From NCBI GenBank assembly GCA_949298505.1, contig CASFWW010000060.1:1-6092 (forward strand): 6,092 nucleotides of DNA, in the 5' to 3' direction. The position numbers and the translations under genes are program-made. Under the pieces are notes generated by a model that did no database searches, was not told the origin of the DNA, and worked only from the letters and a program-made list of their open reading frames with translations. Positions within the stretch are counted from its first letter, which is position 1, and the number at the start of each line of letters is the position of its first letter. The stretch comes from Ornithoclostridium sp949298505. GTDB lineage: Bacteria; Bacillota; Clostridia; Christensenellales; UBA3700. Below, one piece after another: positions 1-5,732 of the stretch.

Positions 1-23
1 AGACTGTAAAATTTGAAAAATTA

Positions 24-52
24 ATAATAAGAAAACTAAAAAAACGTTTCAA
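24..52 (-). promoter_or_regulatory. Sigma-A-type promoter firing leftward out of the window
   Basis: On the minus strand, TTGAAA (52-47, five of six to the -35 consensus) is followed after exactly 17 bases by TATTAT (29-24, five of six to the -10 consensus), in a very AT-rich stretch. The expected transcription start is near base 17. It lies just past the pnp terminator and points away from pnp, so it most likely drives the next leftward gene, which starts outside the window. Matches and spacing are seen directly; promoter activity is inferred. AT-rich sequence gives chance matches, but 10 of 12 positions at optimal spacing is uncommon. Confidence 0.62.
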
Positions 53-66
53 TATGCAAGCTCAAT

Positions 67-106
67 AAAAAAGCGCGCCGAAAACCGACGCGCTTCGCTT
101 TTTTTA
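67..106 (-). terminator. Rho-independent terminator of pnp
   Basis: It begins 7 bases after the pnp stop codon. On the minus strand AAGCGCG (95-89) pairs with CGCGCTT (77-71). The stem extends inward by T-G, C-G and G-C pairs around a GTTTT loop, giving about 10 pairs, and is followed by a run of six T (72-67). Upstream of the stem the minus strand carries AAAAAAAGCG, so the plus strand also has a T run after the hairpin and the element could stop transcription from both sides. The A and T tracts can also pair with each other in a longer alternative hairpin. Confidence 0.9.
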
Positions 107-112
107 TTGATA

Positions 113-2191
113 TTACAGCTTCTTCACAAGGCTGAGCGAAATGCCCTTTTCGGAAATGCCGTCAACCTTTACGAGAACCTTGTCACCGATGTTCACGACA
201 TCCTCGACCTTCTCCACTCTCTTCTTGTCAAGCTTGGAAATGTGGATCATGCCGTCCTTGCCGGGAGCGATCTCAACAAACGCGCCGAAGCTTGCCGTAC
301 GTACGACCGTGCCTTCGGTTTCAAGTCCGATCTCGGGATCGTTGACGATGAGTTCGATGATCTGACGCGCCTTGGAAATCATATCCTCGTCCGGGCTCGC
401 GATATACACGTCGCCGAAATCGTTGATGTCGATCTTGACGCCGGTCTCGTCGATGATCTTGTTGATCGTCTTGCCGCCGCTGCCGATGACGTCTCTGATC
501 TTGTCGGGGTTGATGTTGAAGGAAATGATCTTGGGAGCGTACTTGGAGAGATTGGGTCTCGGTGTAGGCAACACTGCCAGCATTTTGCCGAGGATCTCGA
601 GCCTGCCCACTCTCGCCTGTGCGAGCGCCTTTCTCAGGATCTCTTCGTTGATTCCCTTGATCTTGATATCCATCTGGATAGCAGTGATACCTTCAGTGGT
701 GCCTGCGACCTTGAAGTCCATATCGCCGAGGAAGTCCTCCAAGCCCTGGATATCGGTCAGAACGCTGACCTTGCTCTTGTCCTCATTTGAAATAAGTCCC
801 ATTGCAACGCCGGCGACAGGTCTCTTGAGCGGAACGCCCGCGTCCATAAGCGCAAGGGTGCTGCCGCAAACGCTTGCTTGAGAGGTGCTGCCGTTACTGC
901 TCAGAACTTCGGAAACCGTTCTGATAGCGTACGGGAAGCTGTCTTCGCTGGGGAGCATCGGCTCCAAGGCACGCTCAGCGAGTGCGCCGTGACCGATCTC
1001 ACGTCTGCCCGGGCTCTTCATCGGCTTTGCTTCGCCGGTGCTGTACGGCGGGAAGTTGTAGTGATGGATATATCTCTTGCACACTTCGTCGTCAAGACCT
1101 TCGAGCTTCTGAACTTCGCTTATACTGCCAAGGGTCGCGCAGGTGAGCACCTGGGTCTGACCTCTGGTGAATACGCCGCTGCCGTGAACTCTGGGAAGAA
1201 TGCCTACTTCGCACCAGATAGGTCTGATCTCGGTAAGCTTTCTGCCGTCGGGACGGATGCCTTCGTCGAGGATCTTTGCTCTGACTTTCGCCTTCTTCAT
1301 CGCATAAAGCACTTCGCCCATATCCTTTTTGCCTTCGGGGAACTGCTCTGCAAAGTGAGTGTAAACGTCGTTGTCAAGATCTTCTTCAGCCTTCTCTCTC
1401 TCCTGTCTGTCAAAATGGCTGAGCACTTCGTCCATCTTCTTGTCCGCGTACTCTTTGACCGCCGCTTCAATCTCGGGAGCCGGATGATAAAGCTCGGGAA
1501 CGATCTTTTCTTTGCCGATCTCTTTCTGAATGCTCTCGATGAACGCAACGATCTTCTTGATCTCCTCGTGACCGAACAGGATAGCGCCGATCATCTCTTC
1601 TTCAGTGACTTCGTTTGCGCCCGCTTCGACCATCAGGATGGCTTCCTTGGTGCCGCTCAGCGAGAGGTGAAGTTTGCTTCTGTCTCTCTGCGCGGTATTG
1701 GGGTTGATCACATACTGACCGTCAACGTAACCTACGACTACCGAACCGGTGGGTCCTGCGAAAGGAATATCCGATATTGTGAGCGCGATAGAGCTGCCCA
1801 GCATCGCGTATACCTCGGGCGGAATGTCCGTGTCTACGGAAAGGCATGTCGCGACGACCGCTACGTCATTGTAGAAGCCCTTCGGGAAAAGCGGTCTGAG
1901 CGGACGGTCGATGAGTCTCGACGTCAGGATAGCCTTGTCGCTGGGGCGACCTTCACGCTTCTTGAAACCGCCGGGGATTTTGCCGACGGAATACATTTTT
2001 TCTTCAAAATCGACGCCGAGGGGGAAGAAATCAATGCCGTCTCTCGGAGCCTTTGCCATGGTCGCGTTTACCATGACTACGGTGTCGCCGCATCTGACGA
2101 TACAGCTGCCGTTAGCCTGTCCGCAATACGCGCCCGTTTCGACGGTCACTTCTCTGCCGCCGATCTGAGTGGAAAAAATCTTTCTTTCCAT
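113..2191 (-). CDS. pnp: Polyribonucleotide nucleotidyltransferase (PNPase)
   Basis: A 692-residue protein, close to the usual 700. PNPase degrades RNA 3' to 5' using phosphate, releasing nucleoside diphosphates, and acts as a cytoplasmic trimer in mRNA decay. The domain order is complete: first RNase PH core (about 12-145, with the REGRPSDKAILTSRLIDRPL stretch at 79-98), helical linker (about 146-235), second RNase PH core (about 320-530), KH (about 553-612, with the GSGG loop at 570-573) and S1 (about 622-690, FGAFVEI and GMIHIS). The catalytic region TDIQGLEDFLGDMDFKVAGT carries D486, D492 and K494, matching the E. coli metal and catalytic residues. The phosphate-site segment SNGSTSQASVCG (432-443) is present. 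The protein stops right after the S1 fold with no extra tail. The start is set by GGAGG (2202-2198) six bases before the ATG. The gene lies 127 bases downstream of rpsO and ends at a strong terminator. Confidence 0.98.
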   Translation of the reverse strand: MERKIFSTQIGGREVTVETGAYCGQANGSCIVRCGDTVVMVNATMAKAPRDGIDFFPLGVDFEEKMYSVGKIPGGFKKREGRPSDKAILTSRLIDRPLRPLFPKGFYNDVAVVATCLSVDTDIPPEVYAMLGSSIALTISDIPFAGPTGSVVVGYVDGQYVINPNTAQRDRSKLHLSLSGTKEAILMVEAGANEVTEEEMIGAILFGHEEIKKIVAFIESIQKEIGKEKIVPELYHPAPEIEAAVKEYADKKMDEVLSHFDRQEREKAEEDLDNDVYTHFAEQFPEGKKDMGEVLYAMKKAKVRAKILDEGIRPDGRKLTEIRPIWCEVGILPRVHGSGVFTRGQTQVLTCATLGSISEVQKLEGLDDEVCKRYIHHYNFPPYSTGEAKPMKSPGRREIGHGALAERALEPMLPSEDSFPYAIRTVSEVLSSNGSTSQASVCGSTLALMDAGVPLKRPVAGVAMGLISNEDKSKVSVLTDIQGLEDFLGDMDFKVAGTTEGITAIQMDIKIKGINEEILRKALAQARVGRLEILGKMLAVLPTPRPNLSKYAPKIISFNINPDKIRDVIGSGGKTINKIIDETGVKIDINDFGDVYIASPDEDMISKARQIIELIVNDPEIGLETEGTVVRTASFGAFVEIAPGKDGMIHISKLDKKRVEKVEDVVNIGDKVLVKVDGISEKGISLSLVKKL

Positions 2192-2215
2192 TACTAACCT
2201 CCAATTAGTACGTTG

Positions 2216-2221
2216 TATATA
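2216..2221 (-). promoter_or_regulatory. Possible weak internal promoter for pnp (-10 only)
   Basis: TATATA sits 24 bases upstream of the pnp ATG in an AT-rich stretch, between the rpsO terminator and the pnp ribosome site. It resembles a -10 box, but the hexamer 17 bases further upstream (GCTCAT) is not a -35 box. A pnp-specific promoter here would explain expression past the preceding terminator, but the sequence support is thin. Confidence 0.2.
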
Positions 2222-2243
2222 CCTTTATTTTTTATCGGATGAG

Positions 2244-2271
2244 CCGCGTGTTTTGAGCCCCGCGGAAGGCT
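2244..2271 (-). other. Short GC-rich dyads in the rpsO-pnp spacer
   Basis: CCGCG (minus 2265-2261) can pair with CGCGG (2248-2244) across a 12-base loop. Alternatively, AGCC (2271-2268) pairs with GGCT (2259-2256). The two are mutually exclusive and neither is followed by a T run. In E. coli the equivalent spacer carries an RNase III-cleaved stem-loop through which PNPase controls its own mRNA. These dyads lie in the matching place but are too short to be called the same element. Confidence 0.3.
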
Positions 2272-2280
2272 TTCGCACAG

Positions 2281-2313
2281 AAAAACGGGGTTGCCGAAAT
2301 CGACACCCCCGTT
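2281..2313 (-). terminator. Rho-independent terminator between rpsO and pnp
   Basis: It begins 5 bases after the rpsO stop. On the minus strand AACGGGG (2313-2307) pairs with CCCCGTT (2290-2284). After one G-A mismatch, TGTCG pairs with CGGCA (one T-G pair) around an ATTT loop, giving about 12 pairs plus the mismatch. The stem runs straight into five T (2285-2281). It should end most rpsO transcripts, with pnp supplied by read-through, as is known for the rpsO-pnp operon of E. coli. Confidence 0.88.
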
Positions 2314-2318
2314 GCCTT

Positions 2319-2585
2319 TTACTTTCTCAGACCCAGCTTGGCGATCAAAGCGCGGTAACGCTCAATGTCGCTGTTCTTGAGGTAAGTGAGCATATTGCGG
2401 CGTTTGCCGACCATCTGCTTGAGACCTCTCATGCTGTGAAAGTCTTTCTTGTGCACCGCGAAGTGCTCGTTGAGCTGTTCGATTCTTGCGGTGAGAAGCG
2501 CGATCTGAACTTCGGGAGATCCCGTGTCGCCTTCATGCTGTGCGTACTGAGCAATGATCTGCTCTTTGGTAAGTCCTTTTTCCAT
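2319..2585 (-). CDS. rpsO: 30S ribosomal protein S15
   Basis: 88 residues, the standard S15 length. S15 binds the central domain of 16S rRNA (helices 20-22) early in assembly of the small-subunit platform and contributes to an intersubunit bridge. The family signature is clear: DTGSPEVQIALLTARIEQL (20-38), then H and D residues in VHKKDFHSMRGL (44-55), VGKRRNMLTYL (59-69) and the C-terminal LGLRK. M52 replaces an arginine that is common in the HSRRGL motif; I believe this occurs elsewhere in Clostridia. The start at 2585 is chosen because GAAGGAGG sits 7 bases upstream and the protein then begins as S15 normally does. The same frame is open 33 codons further upstream to 2684, but that part runs into the promoter. 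The gene is transcribed from its own promoter (2675-2703) and followed by a terminator and then pnp. Confidence 0.98.
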   Translation of the reverse strand: MEKGLTKEQIIAQYAQHEGDTGSPEVQIALLTARIEQLNEHFAVHKKDFHSMRGLKQMVGKRRNMLTYLKNSDIERYRALIAKLGLRK

Positions 2586-2592
2586 TGTTTTG

Positions 2593-2608
2593 CCTCCTTC
2601 GTTGGAAA
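2593..2608 (-). promoter_or_regulatory. rpsO ribosome binding site inside a small hairpin
   Basis: GAAGGAGG (2600-2593) is a near-perfect Shine-Dalgarno site, 7 bases before the rpsO ATG, and fixes the start codon. TTTCC (2608-2604) can pair with GGAGG (2597-2593) across an AACGAA loop (two G-C, one A-T and two G-T pairs). Two upstream segments of the leader, CCTC (2664-2661) and CTCC (2642-2639), are also complementary to the same site. The pairings are seen; a role in S15 autoregulation is inferred. Confidence 0.6.
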
Positions 2609-2674
2609 AATAATTTGCCTGCGACTGAGAAAGACATCGGAGTTTTTGACTATCCCGGTCGAGGTACATTAAGT

Positions 2675-2703
2675 ATATTAGCATAAATAAAAATATTAAT
2701 CAA
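2675..2703 (-). promoter_or_regulatory. rpsO promoter, extended -10 type
   Basis: On the minus strand TTGATT (2703-2698, four of six) is followed after 17 bases by TAATAT (2680-2675, four of six), preceded by TGC as in extended -10 promoters. A second reading uses the overlapping TATACT (five of six) at longer spacing. Upstream, 2705-2735 is rich in A and T tracts that resemble an UP element, common at ribosomal protein promoters. The start would be near 2668, giving a leader of about 80 bases before rpsO. Confidence 0.6.
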
Positions 2704-2770
2704 CAAAAAAGCGAGCGAAAATAAAAGTTTTTTACCTGTATGGCAATATGTCAAAGTCATACGCAAGCGG

Positions 2771-2807
2771 CGCGGTCTCCGCGGCGAAGAAGGACGCCGG
2801 ATGCGGA
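2771..2807. other. Two overlapping, mutually exclusive hairpins
   Basis: CGCGG-TCT-CCGCG (2771-2783) is a perfect 5-pair, 3-base-loop hairpin. Overlapping it, TCCGC plus GGCG (2778-2786) pairs with CGCC (2795-2798) and GCGGA (2803-2807), giving 9 pairs with a 4-base bulge and an 8-base loop. They share bases 2778-2783, so only one can form at a time. The second is clearly larger. There is no T run, so neither is a terminator. Function unknown. Confidence 0.45.
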
Positions 2808-2869
2808 AATTTCAATGTATCGGCGGCGGAAAAACGCTAGAGAGATCGTCTTTGTCGGCGCGGTAAACC

Positions 2870-2905
2870 GTGAAAAAGATAAGTCGTCACAGCGCGATTG
2901 CGACT
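2870..2905 (-). terminator. Possible weak terminator of hemZ
   Basis: On the minus strand, about 43 bases after the hemZ stop, AGTCG (2905-2901) pairs with CGACT (2886-2882) across a 14-base loop, followed by a T-rich tail TTATCTTTTT (2881-2872). The stem is short and the loop large, so this is a weak candidate. It is the best terminator-like site in the spacer. Confidence 0.3.
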
Positions 2906-2947
2906 GAAGCCGGCTCCGATACACACTCCGGCACGCTCGGTTCCGCG

Positions 2948-4372
2948 TTATTTTTCCGAAAGGAAAAAGCTCCGTTTTTTTGCGGCAACTTCCTCTCCTC
3001 TCTCAAGATACACGTTAAGACCCTTGGGGTTTGCGCATCTTTCGAGCCTGTTTTCCTGAATGTTGAGAAGCTTTGAAATGCCGCCCGCGCCGTTAGCGAC
3101 GATCGTCGTCGTCTCCTCCATGATGTCTACGTTGTAAATGCAGAATTTGCCGGGCTTTGCGTATCCGACGTTTTCAAGATTGCCGCTGACGTATTTCTGA
3201 CGGTACATATAATACGGCGTATATCCCGCCTCGGCGACAGCCGCTCTCGCATAATCGACCATCCTTGCGGCGAGATCATCCGAAGTATTGTCGTACCCGC
3301 CCAACTTAAGCACCGAACCTTTTTTGAGTGCAAGTGTGTGCACCGTGATATTCTCGGGCGAAAGTTTTATCGCTTCGTCTACCGAGCGTCTGAAATCGTC
3401 GAAGCCTTCTCCCGGAAGCATGGCGATCAGATCTGTGTTTATATCGAAAAAATATCTGCGCGCCATGGCATACGCCGAATAAATATCTTCGACGGTGTGT
3501 CTGCGACCTATCGCGTCCAGAGTGGACTGATTGAACGACTGCGGATTGATCGAAATGCGGGTGACTCCCGTTTTATCCATAATTTTTAGTTTGTTTTCGG
3601 TTATCGTATCCGGTCTTCCCGCTTCTACGGTAAACTCGCTCTGACCGAAAGAACAAAGGGAAAGGATGCTCTCGAACTCGTCGTCCGGAATACAAGTGGG
3701 AGTGCCTCCTCCGACATATACGCTCCTGATCCTGAAGCCGCAATCTTCGACAAGCTTTCTGCAATCGGTCAGTTCGCTTCTGAGAAGCTCGCAGTACCTC
3801 GGAACAAATCTTTTCACCCTTGACATTTCAGCCGAGATGAAAGAACAGTATACGCATCTGGTAGGACATATCGGAATGTTTACGAAAACGTCCGCAACGC
3901 CGTCTTCCCTGAGATAGACGGAGGACTGATTTTCTACTATCTGAGAAACGAGAGAGGTCTTTTCTCCGCTTACCCTGAGATCCTCTCTGAATATCCTTTC
4001 AGCATCTAGCCCTCTCTCTTTCATATCGTGAAAAAGCTTGGTCGGACGTATGCCCGTGAGCGATCCGTACGGCAGGCTTACACCGGATATGATTTTCAGC
4101 ACGTCGTACAGCGCAATCTTTGAAATTCGCTTGATTTGGGCAATTTTAGCCAGTCTATTTCTTGATATATCTATTTTTCGAGTTATTTTATAATAATTTT
4201 CAGGCAAATACTCGGATGAAATAATAACCGTCAGTTGATCTTCACTCTCTTTCAACGAAAGCGTCAGTTCCTTTCCGTCCTCGCAATTAACGACGTGAGG
4301 CTCAAATTCCCTGACCAGCTCCATGTAGTCTGCGTAATATTTTTCTTCAGTCGTTTTAAAACAAATTTTCAT
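2948..4372 (-). CDS. hemZ: HemZ family radical-SAM protein (coproporphyrinogen III dehydrogenase-like)
   Basis: 474 residues, similar to the HemZ family (near 490). It belongs to the HemN/HemW radical-SAM group; the Bacillus homologue was linked to oxygen-independent conversion of coproporphyrinogen III to protoporphyrinogen IX, though some relatives are haem chaperones, so the exact reaction here is open. Seen directly: CPTRCVYC (169-176), the CxxxCxxC motif that binds the 4Fe-4S cluster; YVGGGTPT (219-226) for SAM binding; EAGRPDTI (250-257); TRISINPQSF (271-280); and the HemZ-type pieces PYGSLTGIRPTKL (101-113) and YMYRQKYVSGNLENVGYAKPG (389-409). The first 160 residues form the HemZ-specific N-terminal extension absent from HemN. 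The ATG overlaps the end of the MBL hydrolase gene by 17 bases and lacks a clear Shine-Dalgarno site, suggesting translational coupling. No other haem genes are in view. Confidence 0.93.
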   Translation of the reverse strand: MKICFKTTEEKYYADYMELVREFEPHVVNCEDGKELTLSLKESEDQLTVIISSEYLPENYYKITRKIDISRNRLAKIAQIKRISKIALYDVLKIISGVSLPYGSLTGIRPTKLFHDMKERGLDAERIFREDLRVSGEKTSLVSQIVENQSSVYLREDGVADVFVNIPICPTRCVYCSFISAEMSRVKRFVPRYCELLRSELTDCRKLVEDCGFRIRSVYVGGGTPTCIPDDEFESILSLCSFGQSEFTVEAGRPDTITENKLKIMDKTGVTRISINPQSFNQSTLDAIGRRHTVEDIYSAYAMARRYFFDINTDLIAMLPGEGFDDFRRSVDEAIKLSPENITVHTLALKKGSVLKLGGYDNTSDDLAARMVDYARAAVAEAGYTPYYMYRQKYVSGNLENVGYAKPGKFCIYNVDIMEETTTIVANGAGGISKLLNIQENRLERCANPKGLNVYLERGEEVAAKKRSFFLSEK

Positions 4373-4982
4373 AGCTGTCGGTAAGTACGGGATTGTGTTT
4401 TCTTTCGTAAGACAGAGCGCTGTCTTCTTCGTGCCCGCAAAGAAGTTTATAATCTCCTTTCAAAGCGAAAAGTCTTTCAGCGCTCTTTTTAAGCGTTAAA
4501 AAATCGCCGTCGTAATTGTCGAATCTGCCGTAACTGTTTCTGAACAGAAGATCGCCGCAGAAGATGATGCCCTCGGCGATATAGGAAACAGATCCCGCGC
4601 TGTGCCCGGGCGTGTGCATCACTTCTACCCTGACGCCTGCGACCGTAAGCACGTCGCCGTCTTTGACTTTTACGTCAACGTCAAAATGAGGGACCCTGTT
4701 CACCCCGTACGCAGAGAAATTCTTCCTGCCGTCGTCAATCTTTTCGATATCCGATTCGTGCATATAAATTTTTGCGCCGGTTGCGTCCTTCAAAGCCTTT
4801 ACGCCCATGATGTGATCGTAGTGCCCGTGAGTTATCAGTATTCCTTTTATCTGAACTCCGTTGTTTTTCGCCGCCTGCAATATCAGTTTTTCGTCTACGC
4901 AGTCAACGACGAAACCTTCTTTTGAATTTTCGTCGTAAACAAGATAGCAATTGGTAAAATACGTCGTTTTTACTACCTTCAT
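4356..4982 (-). CDS. MBL-fold metallo-hydrolase, glyoxalase-II-like (YqgX type)
   Basis: 208 residues, the usual size of small single-domain enzymes of this group. The metal-binding set is complete: THGHYDH (51-57), H123 in MHTPGHSAGS, D144 in FCGDLLF and H184 in LLCGHEEDS, predicted to hold two metal ions, typically zinc or iron. FRNSYGRFD (147-155) and SYERKHNPVL (191-200) resemble the hydroxyacylglutathione hydrolase-like branch, but the C-terminal glutathione-binding domain of true glyoxalase II is missing, so the substrate (possibly a thioester) is unknown. No signal peptide is seen; it should be cytosolic. I start at 4982, where GGAG lies 8 bases upstream and the protein begins MKVVKTTYF as in relatives. 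An in-frame ATG at 5006 inside dtd has no ribosome site. The gene starts 13 bases after dtd and overlaps hemZ by 17 bases, so the three are probably one transcript. Confidence 0.93.
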   Translation of the reverse strand: MKVVKTTYFTNCYLVYDENSKEGFVVDCVDEKLILQAAKNNGVQIKGILITHGHYDHIMGVKALKDATGAKIYMHESDIEKIDDGRKNFSAYGVNRVPHFDVDVKVKDGDVLTVAGVRVEVMHTPGHSAGSVSYIAEGIIFCGDLLFRNSYGRFDNYDGDFLTLKKSAERLFALKGDYKLLCGHEEDSALSYERKHNPVLTDSYENLF

Positions 4983-4990
4983 CAGCTTTT

Positions 4991-4994
4991 CTCC
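4991..4994 (-). promoter_or_regulatory. Shine-Dalgarno site deciding the MBL hydrolase start
   Basis: GGAG, directly after the dtd stop codon (4998-4996) and 8 bases before the ATG at 4982. It favours this start over the in-frame ATG at 5006, which would lie inside dtd. Confidence 0.75.
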
Positions 4995-4995
4995 G

Positions 4996-5433
4996 TTATT
5001 TGTCAATTATCATCGTGACGGGTCCGTCATTGGACATATCGATGTGCATATGCTCGCCGAATACTCCGCTCGCCACCTTGCCGAGCATCAGTTCAAACTT
5101 CTTCAGCGTGTAATCGTACATCGGCTTTGCCACGCCGAAATGCGCAGATTTCGAAAAATCGGGACGTCTGCCCGTCGCCGCGTTCCCGTAAAGCGTAAAA
5201 TTGGAAACGCACATCACTTCTCCGCCGACGTCTTTCAGCGTCTTGTTGAGTTTTCCGTTCTCGTCGCGGAATATCCTCATTCCCACTATCCTGTCGACCA
5301 CGTAGTCAATCTTCTTTTCGTCGTCGCCATCGGTATAGCCCACAAGAACCAGAAATCCCTCTCCGATCTCTGATATCTTTTCTCCGCCCACGGTCAACGT
5401 GGCGCTGTTCACTCTTTGAATTACCGCTCTCAT
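4996..5433 (-). CDS. dtd: D-aminoacyl-tRNA deacylase
   Basis: 145 residues, the typical DTD length. The homodimer removes D-amino acids (and glycine mischarged on tRNA-Ala) from tRNA, using the tRNA itself for catalysis. The protein starts with MRAVIQRV and shows the family blocks GEGFLVLVG (24-32), MRIFRDENGKLNKTL (52-66), GGEVMCVSNFTLYG (70-83), GRRPDF (88-93) and NDGPVT (135-140), which holds the Gly-cisPro chiral-selection pair G137-P138. The odd point is SNFTL (77-81), where most homologues have SQFTL: N78 replaces the usual glutamine. AAAGGA lies 6 bases before the ATG. The gene follows relA, as in many Bacillota, but with an unusually long 335-base gap, and is followed 13 bases later by the MBL hydrolase. 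Confidence 0.97.
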   Translation of the reverse strand: MRAVIQRVNSATLTVGGEKISEIGEGFLVLVGYTDGDDEKKIDYVVDRIVGMRIFRDENGKLNKTLKDVGGEVMCVSNFTLYGNAATGRRPDFSKSAHFGVAKPMYDYTLKKFELMLGKVASGVFGEHMHIDMSNDGPVTMIIDK

Positions 5434-5732
5434 GTTTTATCCTTTCGCCGCGATGCGGCAGATATTTGTTTTTCTGTTCTGCGATCGGCTTTTCGCCTTT
5501 GTCCGTATCGATCCTGATCGCAAAGCTGTTTTTCCGCACAGACCGGGACCCCGCCGAAGTTCTGTTCCGAACTGACCGCGCCGCATAAGTTTCAGTACGG
5601 ATCGCGCCGAAAAAGCGCTTCAACGCGGCTCTCAGCGCATGTTTCAGAGGAAACAAACCGCCCGATTCGGCTTAAAACGGCTGACGCGTTTAAAAAAATT
5701 TCCTGTAAAACGCAAATTGTTGCATTTTCAGA
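5434..5732. other. Spacer between relA and dtd without a recognisable gene
   Basis: No convincing gene or known RNA element is visible. A 116-codon minus-strand frame (5656-5306) starts at TTG, has no ribosome site, is rich in arginine and serine and overlaps the first third of dtd, so I treat it as spurious. The stretch holds several short dyads (AGTTC-N6-GAACT at 5558-5573, AAGCGCTT near 5613-5620, GCCGC-N3-GCGGC at 5447-5459). The best promoter-like match for dtd is TTGCGT, 17 bases, TAAACG near 5685-5715, which is only three of six at each box. Confidence 0.55.
5440..5459 (-). promoter_or_regulatory. dtd ribosome site flanked by a perfect small hairpin
   Basis: AAAGGA (5445-5440) is the dtd Shine-Dalgarno site. 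One base upstream is a perfect inverted repeat GCCGC-ATC-GCGGC (5459-5447), a 5-pair, 3-base-loop hairpin. It abuts the ribosome site without covering it. It might affect initiation or mRNA stability; no known element is recognised. Confidence 0.45.

Larger units (their letters stand above)
2704..2947. other. Non-coding spacer between hemZ and the rpsO promoter
   Basis: No credible gene is seen on either strand; the only open frame (68 codons on the plus strand from 2870) has no ribosome site and runs into hemZ antisense. From hemZ inwards the stretch holds an imperfect hairpin with a T-rich tail (2870-2905), a GC-rich hairpin-forming block (2771-2807), a dyad GTATG-N15-CATAC (2738-2762) that overlaps a perfect TTGACA hexamer on the minus strand (2754-2749), and A/T tracts upstream of the rpsO promoter. 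The TTGACA has no good -10 partner 16 to 18 bases downstream. Confidence 0.6.

Noticed and set aside
107..790. A 227-codon plus-strand frame antisense to the 3' part of pnp
   Set aside because: It overlaps a certain gene fully, starts inside the pnp terminator region without a ribosome site, and its aspartate- and leucine-rich composition is that of an antisense shadow.
878..2197. A 439-codon plus-strand frame antisense to pnp
   Set aside because: It mirrors the codon pattern of pnp, has no ribosome site and resembles no family I know; long antisense frames are common opposite conserved genes of this base composition.
2586..2684. 33-codon N-terminal extension of rpsO from an ATG at 2684
   Set aside because: The upstream ATG overlaps the promoter -10 region, has no ribosome site, and S15 is normally 88-89 residues, matching the start at 2585.
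4983..5006. Eight-residue N-terminal extension of the MBL hydrolase from an ATG at 5006
   Set aside because: It would lie partly inside dtd and lacks a Shine-Dalgarno site, whereas the ATG at 4982 has GGAG at 8 bases.
4602..5373. Plus-strand frames antisense to the MBL hydrolase and dtd (107 and 140 codons)
   Set aside because: Both lie opposite well-supported genes and show no family features or ribosome sites.
5306..5656. A 116-codon minus-strand frame reaching from the relA-dtd spacer into dtd
   Set aside because: TTG start, no ribosome site, arginine- and serine-rich, and the last third reads dtd in the wrong frame.
5685..5715. Promoter for dtd on the minus strand (TTGCGT, 17 bases, TAAACG)
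   Set aside because: Only three of six matches at each box; in AT-rich sequence this is expected by chance.
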